Shown here: positions 26,041 to 33,057 of the stretch, piece by piece
Layout: the number at the start of each line of letters is the position of its first letter
How positions within the stretch are numbered: the first letter of the stretch is position 1
NCBI GenBank assembly: GCA_020024465.1
Contig: JAHHTT010000002.1
Span: forward strand, 1-64,000
DNA: 64,000 bases
Reading direction: 5' to 3'
Source: Odoribacter sp.
GTDB lineage: Bacteria > Bacteroidota > Bacteroidia > Bacteroidales > Marinifilaceae
Made by a program: the position numbers and the translations under genes
The notes under the pieces: generated by a model
The model's database searches: none
What the model was told of the DNA's origin: nothing
What the model saw: only the letters and a program-made list of their open reading frames with translations

Positions 26041-26589
26041 TTAATCACCACATGAGAAATTCTCCGGAAATTTCGGATTTGCATCCCGATAAGTTTCCAT
26101 AATATACTTCAAATCGGCCTCCATATCTCCTGTAGGTTGAAAAAGTGGCCCTATTGCACAAAATCTGTCCTTATAATCAATTCTTCCCAAATAAATCGGG
26201 ATTCCTGCAGCCTGGGCAATTACAAGAAATCCTTTCTTCCACTTTTTACGTTTCTTGCGGCTACCTTCAGGAGTGATACAAAGATACATCGAGTCACGTT
26301 GTTTAAACTCGGTCACCATCTGATCAACCAATTGACTGTCCTTATTACCCCGATCCACCGGTATCACCCTTAATGCTCTTAAAATGATTCCCAAAGGAAA
26401 AAAGAAAAACTCCTTTTTCATCAATACATAAGAAGGAACTCCCTGACTCAAAAATGCAAGTTCTCCCCATACAAAATCCCAATTAGAGGTATGCGGAACT
26501 GATATAATTATAGCTTTTTTTTCTTTGGGCAATTCCCCCTTATATTTCCAACCACCCAACCACATAATGAAACGTGCAAGATATTTCAT
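26041..26589 (-). CDS. PlsC-family acyltransferase
   Basis: A 182-aa protein of the lysophosphatidic acid acyltransferase family. The HX4D catalytic motif appears as HTSNWD (about residues 33-38) and the substrate motif as TPEGSRKK (about 108-115). At 182 aa it is short and belongs to the group lacking a clear N-terminal membrane anchor, though the start is hydrophobic and basic. It could acylate lysophospholipid or an amino-acid lipid of the Bacteroidetes; the substrate is not deducible. It lies directly upstream of manC. Confidence 0.85.
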   Translation of the reverse strand: MKYLARFIMWLGGWKYKGELPKEKKAIIISVPHTSNWDFVWGELAFLSQGVPSYVLMKKEFFFFPLGIILRALRVIPVDRGNKDSQLVDQMVTEFKQRDSMYLCITPEGSRKKRKKWKKGFLVIAQAAGIPIYLGRIDYKDRFCAIGPLFQPTGDMEADLKYIMETYRDANPKFPENFSCGD

Positions 26590-26674
26590 AGTTTACATTT
26601 TATCCTTATCAATAAATTTGCAACAAAAATAAGATTTTTTTCTCACTAACCTTTTCTATCTTCAAAATATATAG

Positions 26675-26682
26675 TAATTTTG
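26675..26682 (+). promoter_or_regulatory. -7 box of the rplU-rpmA operon
   Basis: TAATTTTG matches TAnnTTTG; transcription would start near 26690. This leaves a leader of about 70 nt containing GAGGT (26701-26705) and ACCTC (26727-26731), which could pair as a leader hairpin. Confidence 0.45.
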
Positions 26683-26760
26683 CACCATAAATTTTCCTTA
26701 GAGGTACAATAAGTGGTCAAAAACCCACCTCGTGGTATTAACACTAAAAACATTATTACA

Positions 26761-27072
26761 ATGTACGCTATTGTAGAGATTGCAGGACAGCAGTTTAAAG
26801 TAGAAAAAGACCGTAAGGTTTATGTTCACAGACTTGCAGCAGAAGAAGGAGCTCAAGTAGAATTTGAAAATGTTCTTCTGGTTGACAATGACGGTCAGGT
26901 TAAAATCGGTACACCAAAAGTAGACGGAGCTAAAGTTACCGCAAAAGTATTGGCACATGTTAAAGCAGACAAAGTGATTATCTTCAAGAAGAAAAGAAGA
27001 AAAACTTATGAGAAGAAAAATGGTCACCGTCAATGTATGACTCAGATTCAAATCGAATCTATCAACGCTTAA
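26761..27072 (+). CDS. rplU: 50S ribosomal protein L21
   Basis: A structural protein of the large ribosomal subunit that binds 23S rRNA. The sequence opens [16 protein letters not shown] and ends in the basic, rRNA-contacting segment [16 protein letters not shown]. The ATG at 26761 gives the normal 103-aa protein; the frame extends upstream to 26713 but without similarity. It is followed 34 bp later by rpmA, the conserved L21-L27 pair. Confidence 0.98.
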   Translation: MYAIVEIAGQQFKVEKDRKVYVHRLAAEEGAQVEFENVLLVDNDGQVKIGTPKVDGAKVTAKVLAHVKADKVIIFKKKRRKTYEKKNGHRQCMTQIQIESINA

Positions 27073-27106
27073 TTTATTTTTGTAACCTCTAAATTTTTTA
27101 TACGAT

Positions 27107-27367
27107 ATGGCACACAAGAAAGGTGTCGGTAGTTCTAAGAACGGCCGTGAATCAGAAAGCAAAAGATTGGGTATCAAAGTATTTGGTGGACAATTTGCTA
27201 AAGCAGGTAATATCATTGTACGCCAAAGAGGGACGGTTCACAACGCAGGCGAAAATGTAGGAATGGGTAAAGACCATACTTTGTTCGCACTAGTTGATGG
27301 TACTGTTGTTTTCCGTAAAAGAAAAAACAACAAATCGTTCGTTTCAGTGGAAGCTGTTGCAGAATAA
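27107..27367 (+). CDS. rpmA: 50S ribosomal protein L27
   Basis: A large-subunit protein whose N-terminus reaches the peptidyl-transferase centre. The sequence starts [16 protein letters not shown] with no cleavable Firmicutes-type extension, and contains [10 protein letters not shown] and [12 protein letters not shown]. The 86-aa length is normal. A strong terminator 24 bp later closes the two-gene operon. Confidence 0.98.
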   Translation: MAHKKGVGSSKNGRESESKRLGIKVFGGQFAKAGNIIVRQRGTVHNAGENVGMGKDHTLFALVDGTVVFRKRKNNKSFVSVEAVAE

Positions 27368-27391
27368 GCTGAAAAAACAATGAAATATCAG

Positions 27392-27426
27392 ACTCCTGTA
27401 TTCTGCACGAATACAGGAGTTTTTTA
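27392..27426 (+). terminator. Terminator of the rplU-rpmA operon
   Basis: A perfect 12-bp stem (27392-27403 with 27409-27420), a 5-nt loop TGCAC and a run of six Ts. Confidence 0.93.
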
Positions 27427-27447
27427 TAATAACATATATACTACGCT

Positions 27448-28722
27448 ATGTTAAATCTGAAATTTATCCAGGAAAACAAAGAAACTGTTATCGAACGTCT
27501 GGCAGTAAAAAACTTCGATGCACGTGAATCTGTAGAAAAAATCATAGAGCTTGATAATTTACGGAAATCTCTTCAACAGGAAGCAGAAAACAAACAGGCA
27601 CAAATGAATATTATCGCCAAACAGATCGGTCAATTGATGCAATCGGGACAAAAAGAACTTGCTGAAAAAGCGCGCCAAGAGACTTCTAATCTGAAAACCT
27701 CTATCGCTGAATTAAATAACCGCCGCAATGATGTAGGTTCAGAACTGACAGACCTCTTGATGCGTTTGCCAAATATGCCTCACCCATCTGTTGCAAGAGG
27801 AAAATCAGAAGCAGAGAATGAAATTATAAAAATAGTGGAAAATATACCACAAAAACATAAAGATGACCTGCCTCATTGGGATTTGGCAAAGAAATATGAC
27901 CTGATAGATTTCGAAACCGGCGTAAAAATCACAGGAGCAGGTTTTCCGCTATACAAAGGATTAGGTGCCCGTCTACAACGAGCCTTGATTTATTTCTTTC
28001 TGGAAGAAAACATCAAGGCAGGCTATCAGGAAGTGCTACCTCCATTAATGGTAAATGCCGATTCCGGTTATGGAACCGGACAACTACCGGATAAAGACGG
28101 TCAAATGTACTATGTAAACGAAGATAATCTTTATCTGATTCCGACGGCAGAAGTTCCTGTCACCAATATTTACCGTGATATGATTGTAGATGGAGGAAAA
28201 TTACCTATTAAAAATACGGCTTATTCCGCTTGTTTTCGTCGTGAAGCCGGCTCATACGGCAAAGACGTACGCGGTCTGAACCGTCTACACCAATTTGACA
28301 AAGTAGAAATCGTTCAGATTACCCGCCCAGAACTATCTTATGAAGCATTGGACAGCATGGTGAAACATGTCGAAAATCTACTAATAAAATTAGGATTACC
28401 CTATCGTATTGTACGTCTTTGTGGTGGTGATATAAGCTTTACATCTGCTCTAACTTACGACTTTGAAGTATATTCCAAAGCTCAGGATAAATGGTTGGAA
28501 GTCAGTTCTGTATCAAACTTTGAGGAATTCCAGGCAAACCGACTGAAACTTCGTTTCAAAGATAAAGGAGACAAAAAAACAACTACTTGTCATACTCTTA
28601 ATGGCAGTTCTTTAGCTTTACCGCGTATTGTAGCGGCATTATTAGAAAACTACCAGTGCGCAGAAGGCATCAGATTACCGGAGGTCCTGCAGGCATTCAT
28701 GGGTACAGATATTATAAAATAA
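27448..28722 (+). CDS. serS: Seryl-tRNA synthetase
   Basis: A class II aminoacyl-tRNA synthetase that charges tRNA-Ser. The N-terminal ~110 residues form the long coiled-coil arm (rich in K, E, Q and heptads) that grips the tRNA variable arm. Motif 2 is visible around CFRREAGSYGKDVRGLNRLHQFDKVE and motif 3 around GSSLALPRIVAALLENYQ; a TAEVPV segment marks the serine-binding region. The 424-aa length is standard. It follows the rpmA terminator closely, so its promoter must lie within about 20 bp or the terminator must leak. Confidence 0.98.
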   Translation: MLNLKFIQENKETVIERLAVKNFDARESVEKIIELDNLRKSLQQEAENKQAQMNIIAKQIGQLMQSGQKELAEKARQETSNLKTSIAELNNRRNDVGSELTDLLMRLPNMPHPSVARGKSEAENEIIKIVENIPQKHKDDLPHWDLAKKYDLIDFETGVKITGAGFPLYKGLGARLQRALIYFFLEENIKAGYQEVLPPLMVNADSGYGTGQLPDKDGQMYYVNEDNLYLIPTAEVPVTNIYRDMIVDGGKLPIKNTAYSACFRREAGSYGKDVRGLNRLHQFDKVEIVQITRPELSYEALDSMVKHVENLLIKLGLPYRIVRLCGGDISFTSALTYDFEVYSKAQDKWLEVSSVSNFEEFQANRLKLRFKDKGDKKTTTCHTLNGSSLALPRIVAALLENYQCAEGIRLPEVLQAFMGTDIIK

Positions 28723-28731
28723 CACCTGTGT

Positions 28732-28776
28732 ACAGATAGACAAATAATTTCAGATATCATTTGTCTATCTGTTTTT
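28732..28776 (+). terminator. Terminator of serS
   Basis: A perfect 14-bp stem (28732-28745 with 28759-28772), a 13-nt loop and TTTTT, 9 bp after the serS stop. Confidence 0.9.
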
Positions 28777-28797
28777 AACGAATAAATTCAAGGCGAA

Positions 28798-29100
28798 ATG
28801 AGAATCATATACAACACCACTTTTATTATTGATAAAGACATTGAACAGGTATGGATTGCATTCATGCGCCAACACTACATTTCACGCTTGTACGAGCAAA
28901 ATATTTGTGATGATATTATTTTCACAAAAGTATCTATTGATCAGCCGGAAGGCAAAACTTATTCTGTACAGATTATATTCAACAGTTCTGAACAACAAGA
29001 AGCTTTTCTGAATCATTATCTACCGGAACTAGAAGAAAAAATCATCGCACAGTATGCAAACCGCTATGTCTGCTTCAGCAGTATATTGACAGAAATCTAA
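28798..29100 (+). CDS. DUF4286-family protein
   Basis: A 100-aa cytoplasmic protein with the pattern of DUF4286: IYNTTFIIDKDIEQVW near the start, a central VQIIFNS strand and a C-terminal YVCFSSILTEI. The fold is probably a ferredoxin-like dimer, but the role is unknown. It begins 22 bp after the serS terminator and ends 4 bp before ruvC; this DUF4286-ruvC pairing suggests co-translation, not a proven functional link. Confidence 0.85.
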   Translation: MRIIYNTTFIIDKDIEQVWIAFMRQHYISRLYEQNICDDIIFTKVSIDQPEGKTYSVQIIFNSSEQQEAFLNHYLPELEEKIIAQYANRYVCFSSILTEI

Positions 29101-29104
29101 ACAC

Positions 29105-29662
29105 ATGGAAAAACTGATCATGGGTATCGACCCGGGAACAAATTTTATGGGCTACGCAATCATCAAAGTCAACAACAAAAAGCAAAAGCCTGAATTACTA
29201 ATATCCGGTGTTCTCGATATGGATCAGATTTCCGACCCCTATATCAAACTGCAGCGTATATTCAAACGTACCCTACAAGTGATCGACAGCTACCAACCCG
29301 ATGAACTCGCAATAGAAGCCCAATTTTATGGGAAAAATGTACAATCCATGCTTAAACTCGGACGTGCACAAGGAGTGGCTATTGCAGCTGCCCTGCAACG
29401 TGATATTCCTATATTCGAATATGCCCCCCGGAAAGTCAAAATGAGCGTTACCGGGTCAGGCACTGCCTCTAAAGAACAAATAGCATTGCTTCTTGGTAAG
29501 TTCATGACTATTACTACAACTTCATCTATGTTGGATGAAACGGACGCTATTGCCATTGCCTATTGCCATTACCTACAAAGCACATCTCCCTTTATCAATA
29601 AGGGAAAAACATGTAACTCCTGGAGTGATTTTATTAAAAAAAATCCGGACAAACTAAAATAA
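29105..29662 (+). CDS. ruvC: Holliday-junction resolvase RuvC
   Basis: A dimeric endonuclease that cleaves Holliday junctions after RuvAB branch migration. The catalytic acids fit the family: Asp9 in GIDPGT, Glu71 in LAIEAQFYGKN, and the C-terminal DETDAIAIAYCH pair. At 185 aa it is normal. The last codons overlap a hairpin that, on the opposite strand, looks like the cutC terminator. It is probably co-transcribed with the DUF4286 gene 4 bp upstream. Confidence 0.96.
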   Translation: MEKLIMGIDPGTNFMGYAIIKVNNKKQKPELLISGVLDMDQISDPYIKLQRIFKRTLQVIDSYQPDELAIEAQFYGKNVQSMLKLGRAQGVAIAAALQRDIPIFEYAPRKVKMSVTGSGTASKEQIALLLGKFMTITTTSSMLDETDAIAIAYCHYLQSTSPFINKGKTCNSWSDFIKKNPDKLK

Positions 29663-29672
29663 GCCTGTCCGG
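29635..29672 (-). terminator. cutC terminator lying in the ruvC 3' end
   Basis: CCGGACA (29645-29651) and TGTCCGG (29666-29672) pair around a 14-nt loop; on the minus strand the stem is followed by A and eight Ts (29643-29636). It lies 28 bp past the cutC stop and inside ruvC coding sequence. Confidence 0.65.
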
Positions 29673-29700
29673 TAGATATTAAATTTACTCATTATTCCCT

Positions 29701-30450
29701 TTATTGCAATAAACTGTTGATTGCAGCCCCGGCTTTCTCAACACTGGTTACATCGCGTCCATATTCTGCCACCTGCACTGTTCCTCCCATTGACACTCTC
29801 GGATTACGATACAGCATACCACTTTCAACAGACATACGGGCAGACAGATGAAATTCGTGAGCTCCTGTTTCCCGAGCGATTCTGGCAATGTTATCTGCAT
29901 TGATTCCACATCCCGGCATAATAATCACATTCTCCGATTTTTCAACCAATTCCTTTAAAAGCGGGATACCGGTCTCAGCAGAAGGTTGCTGACCAGATGT
30001 CAGAATACGGTGACACCCTAACTGCTCAATATCCTGTAAGGCAACAAATGGATCACAACACATATCAAAGGCTCGGTGGAAAGTAACAGACATCTGACCG
30101 GCAACATCCATCAATGCACGCATCTTTTTTACATCCACTTGACCTTCTGCAGTGAGACATCCCAATACCACTCCATCAATCCCTATCCGATGAGCCATTT
30201 CGATATCACGCATCATCACCTCACACTCCGATTCGCTATACAGAAAATCCCCTCCACGAGGACGGATAATCACATGTACCCCCGATGGCATCAATTCTCT
30301 CACCAAACTCATTTCTCCATACGAAGGTGTTGTTCCACCTTCTGGCATTCCGGCACATAATTCCACTCTATCAGCTCCAGCCTGCATTGCTGCTTTCACA
30401 CTTTCTGCTGAATTGGCACAAATCTCTATTTTAAAATCTTCCCGTTCCAT
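29701..30450 (-). CDS. cutC: CutC-family protein
   Basis: A TIM-barrel protein of 249 aa. The start IEICANSAESVKAAMQAGADRVELC and the motif RPRGGDFLYSE are diagnostic. CutC was originally linked to copper homeostasis in E. coli, but that role is disputed and the bacterial biochemical function is unclear. Its ATG begins at the base after the fucosidase stop, so the two genes form an operon; a link to glycan breakdown is possible but unproven. Confidence 0.9.
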   Translation of the reverse strand: MEREDFKIEICANSAESVKAAMQAGADRVELCAGMPEGGTTPSYGEMSLVRELMPSGVHVIIRPRGGDFLYSESECEVMMRDIEMAHRIGIDGVVLGCLTAEGQVDVKKMRALMDVAGQMSVTFHRAFDMCCDPFVALQDIEQLGCHRILTSGQQPSAETGIPLLKELVEKSENVIIMPGCGINADNIARIARETGAHEFHLSARMSVESGMLYRNPRVSMGGTVQVAEYGRDVTSVEKAGAAINSLLQ

Positions 30451-31752
30451 TCAATTCAAAGTCAATTCAACAACGTAATCCACATCATTTGGAATTTCCT
30501 GAAATTCAAGAACAACTCCTTGCTTATCCTGACGGAATTTCACAGGATTCCCATTTTTGAATACAACCGCTTTTTTTATCTTTTGATCTTTCAAAGGCAA
30601 AAACAACCCTTCATCTTCCAAATTCAATATATGCACGTACAATTTATTACCCTTACGAGTTGTCACCCCCCAATCGCGTGGAGTAACATCACCTCCTCGA
30701 GTTCCATAAATTGTTTCACCATAAACCTTCATCCACTCTCCCATAGCTTTCAAACGGGCGACAGCCACTTCCGGCAACTCTCCATTCGGCTGCGGACCTA
30801 CATTCATCAACAAATTGGCATTACGACCGGCAGCCTTCACCAAATAATGGATTAACGTTTCTACCGATTTATAATTCTGATCAACGATTTTATATCCCCA
30901 CATACCATTCATTGTCTCACAAGTTTCCAATGGCAAACGACTAATATCCTGCCCGGAAAGACCCGCTGTATTTTCTCCTGGAAGGTCACGTTCAAAAATC
31001 TGAATATCTTCTCCCTCAAAAGGAACCTGATGGTGATTGTTTCCAATCAAACAGGCCGGTTGTAATTTATGAATCATCGCATACTGTTCAGGTAATTGCC
31101 AATCAAAATCAGGATCCTGATCATGGTCCCATACTCCATCAAACCAGATTGCACCAATCGAACCATAATTGGTCAACAACTCTGTCAACTGATTATTCAT
31201 AAATTCATAATATGTCTTCCACTCGCCATGATTCTTACGTCCCGTACCATGTCCTGTACGTCCCAATGGATAATAATCCTCACGATCCCAATCCAAATGA
31301 GAGTAATAGAGATGTAATTTAATTCCATGTTTCTGGCAAGCTTCTGCCAGTTCTTTTACAATATCACGTTTAAAAGGGGTTGCATTTACTATGTTGTAAT
31401 CGGAATACTTAGTGTCCCACATTGAAAAACCATCATGATGACGTGTTGTAAAACAAATATATTTTGCACCTGATGCCTTTATAGCGGCCACCCATTCATC
31501 AGCATTGAAAAGAGATGGATAAAAACCGGAAGCCAGTTTTCGATATTCCATATGGTCCAGATTTTCTCTGTGCAACACCCACTCCCCCTGAGCAAGCATA
31601 CTATAAAGTCCCCAATGCAGGAATACACCAAACTTATTATTCTGGAATTCCTCCCGAGCCTTCAAATTTTCAGGAGCAGGCACATAATTTTGCGCCTGGA
31701 TAGCTGTCAAACCTAATAAATACAGCAAAATAACGTTTACATATTTTTTCAT
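30451..31752 (-). CDS. GH29 alpha-L-fucosidase
   Basis: A secreted glycoside hydrolase releasing alpha-linked L-fucose from host or dietary glycans. A signal peptide precedes cleavage near IQAQN. Family motifs are LHWGLYS (45-51), HHDGFSMWDT (105-114) and IWFDG with the nucleophile Asp205; the general acid is less conserved in this family and I do not assign it. At 433 aa it contains the catalytic barrel plus a short C-terminal beta-sandwich. It is the upstream partner of cutC with no gap. No SusCD pair is nearby, so it is not in a classic polysaccharide utilisation locus. Confidence 0.92.
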   Translation of the reverse strand: MKKYVNVILLYLLGLTAIQAQNYVPAPENLKAREEFQNNKFGVFLHWGLYSMLAQGEWVLHRENLDHMEYRKLASGFYPSLFNADEWVAAIKASGAKYICFTTRHHDGFSMWDTKYSDYNIVNATPFKRDIVKELAEACQKHGIKLHLYYSHLDWDREDYYPLGRTGHGTGRKNHGEWKTYYEFMNNQLTELLTNYGSIGAIWFDGVWDHDQDPDFDWQLPEQYAMIHKLQPACLIGNNHHQVPFEGEDIQIFERDLPGENTAGLSGQDISRLPLETCETMNGMWGYKIVDQNYKSVETLIHYLVKAAGRNANLLMNVGPQPNGELPEVAVARLKAMGEWMKVYGETIYGTRGGDVTPRDWGVTTRKGNKLYVHILNLEDEGLFLPLKDQKIKKAVVFKNGNPVKFRQDKQGVVLEFQEIPNDVDYVVELTLN

Positions 31753-31787
31753 AACTAACTATTTACACCCGTTTAGCACGGAATTAT

Positions 31788-32357
31788 TCATTTTACTTTA
31801 AAATCCATCAGTAACCGACCACAAAATTCAATTTGCAAACGATCACCTACTTTCAATCCTCCATACCGAAACATATTGCCACCATACAGAAAATCACCAA
31901 TCTTCAATGTATGAAATTCAGAAGACAGGCTGATCAACTGTTCCATACTGGCCAATTGCTGTGCTTTGCCTCCACGATATACCATTTCGCCATTCACTCT
32001 CATTTCATAGACGGCATCTTCACACTCTGCAACAGGCAACAAATTACTGATAGCAGCACTGTTACTGAAAGATGAGGCCACACCAGCAGGCAATCCACGC
32101 ATTAATAACAAACGTTCAAAGTCATCAGCATAAAAACGGATGCCCACCCCAATTTCTTCATAATATCTACCGGCAAAACGTTCGCTTACGTATTTTCCCA
32201 ACTTACACAAACGTACCACCAACTGCGGGACACAACTTAGTTCACCGGCAAAAGCCGGAATATAGAAATCATCATTATTTCTCAATAATACATCATCGCC
32301 CACCGCCACAACGGCTGCCTCTCCAGCTGTATTGTATTCAGTACATAAAATCTTCAT
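31788..32357 (-). CDS. Fumarylacetoacetate-hydrolase-like protein, degenerate
   Basis: A 189-aa protein resembling the FAH fold: RFYADDFERLLLMRGLPAG near residue 75 and a closing GDRLQIEFCG segment near 175. The usual acidic metal-binding cluster (ExE...D) of active FAH enzymes is not recognisable, so it may be non-catalytic or belong to a divergent clade. Its start overlaps the stop of the nitroreductase gene by 4 bp (ATGA), indicating translational coupling. The family call is moderate and the function unknown. Confidence 0.6.
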   Translation of the reverse strand: MKILCTEYNTAGEAAVVAVGDDVLLRNNDDFYIPAFAGELSCVPQLVVRLCKLGKYVSERFAGRYYEEIGVGIRFYADDFERLLLMRGLPAGVASSFSNSAAISNLLPVAECEDAVYEMRVNGEMVYRGGKAQQLASMEQLISLSSEFHTLKIGDFLYGGNMFRYGGLKVGDRLQIEFCGRLLMDFKVK

Positions 32358-32920
32358 CGCACAATCAATTCATCAACACTACGCTTTGGCACATGATGAA
32401 CGCCTTCTGCATCTCTCCAATACCTATAATCATCTGTCCGTATGGTTTCCAAAACGATTTGTTCGGCCGGAGTACCCAATGCGATTACATACATAATTTT
32501 CAAATAATCAGGCAACGCCAGCACTTCCCGCAATGTCTCATTTTTAAATGCTTTAATAATACACCCGCCTCTACCTTTTTCAGTGGCACCCAAAAGAATT
32601 GTCTGTGCCTGAATCCCATCGTCACAAAGACAATTCTCCACAATACGTGTATCCAACACCTGTATCAAATAGGCAACAGGACGTTCTCCTTCAATCGGGC
32701 CTGCCCAATCAGTCAGATAGCCCGCCCATGCCAAATGCGGGAATACTCTGGCACAATCATATTCATCACACACAATGACATACTTCAAAGCCTGTGCGTT
32801 TCTTCCGGATGCACACAATCGTGTCAATCCCACCAATTCTGTCAATTCCTCTTCGCTCATTCGCTCTTTTTGACGAAAACGGCGATAGCTGCGATTTTTC
32901 GCTAACAAATCTTTTAACAT
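32354..32920 (-). CDS. Nitroreductase-family protein
   Basis: A 188-aa FMN-dependent oxidoreductase. The N-terminal RSYRRF with a following SGRNAQ segment matches the FMN-phosphate-binding start of the NfsA/FRP superfamily, and the central DDGIQAQTILLGATEKGRGGC block matches the flavin-binding helix. The C-terminal LGTP(A) motif is also typical. Substrates are unknown; members reduce nitroaromatics, quinones or enones. The gene is coupled to the FAH-like gene by a 4-bp overlap and is divergent from the AddB-like nuclease gene. Confidence 0.85.
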   Translation of the reverse strand: MLKDLLAKNRSYRRFRQKERMSEEELTELVGLTRLCASGRNAQALKYVIVCDEYDCARVFPHLAWAGYLTDWAGPIEGERPVAYLIQVLDTRIVENCLCDDGIQAQTILLGATEKGRGGCIIKAFKNETLREVLALPDYLKIMYVIALGTPAEQIVLETIRTDDYRYWRDAEGVHHVPKRSVDELIVR

Positions 32921-32956
32921 TTGCTTTAATTTAACACTTTTACTACTTGAAAATCG

Positions 32957-32964
32957 TAAATTTG
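32957..32964 (+). promoter_or_regulatory. -7 box of the AddB-like nuclease gene
   Basis: TAAATTTG matches TAnnTTTG. It lies about 93 bp before the ATG, implying a leader of about 85 nt. A -33 box is not clear. Confidence 0.4.
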
Positions 32965-33057
32965 CCCTATCGTCACTTAATAGGTAGAGCGAGACAAAAA
33001 TAACGAATTAGTTGATAAAACTCCCACTGTTTATAAAGTCTTTTTTAACACAAATAT

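Noticed and set aside
32072..32905. Plus-strand 277-aa open frame
   Set aside because: It is antisense to the nitroreductase and FAH-like genes; the composition (many H, C, Q and P) is typical of a shadow frame.
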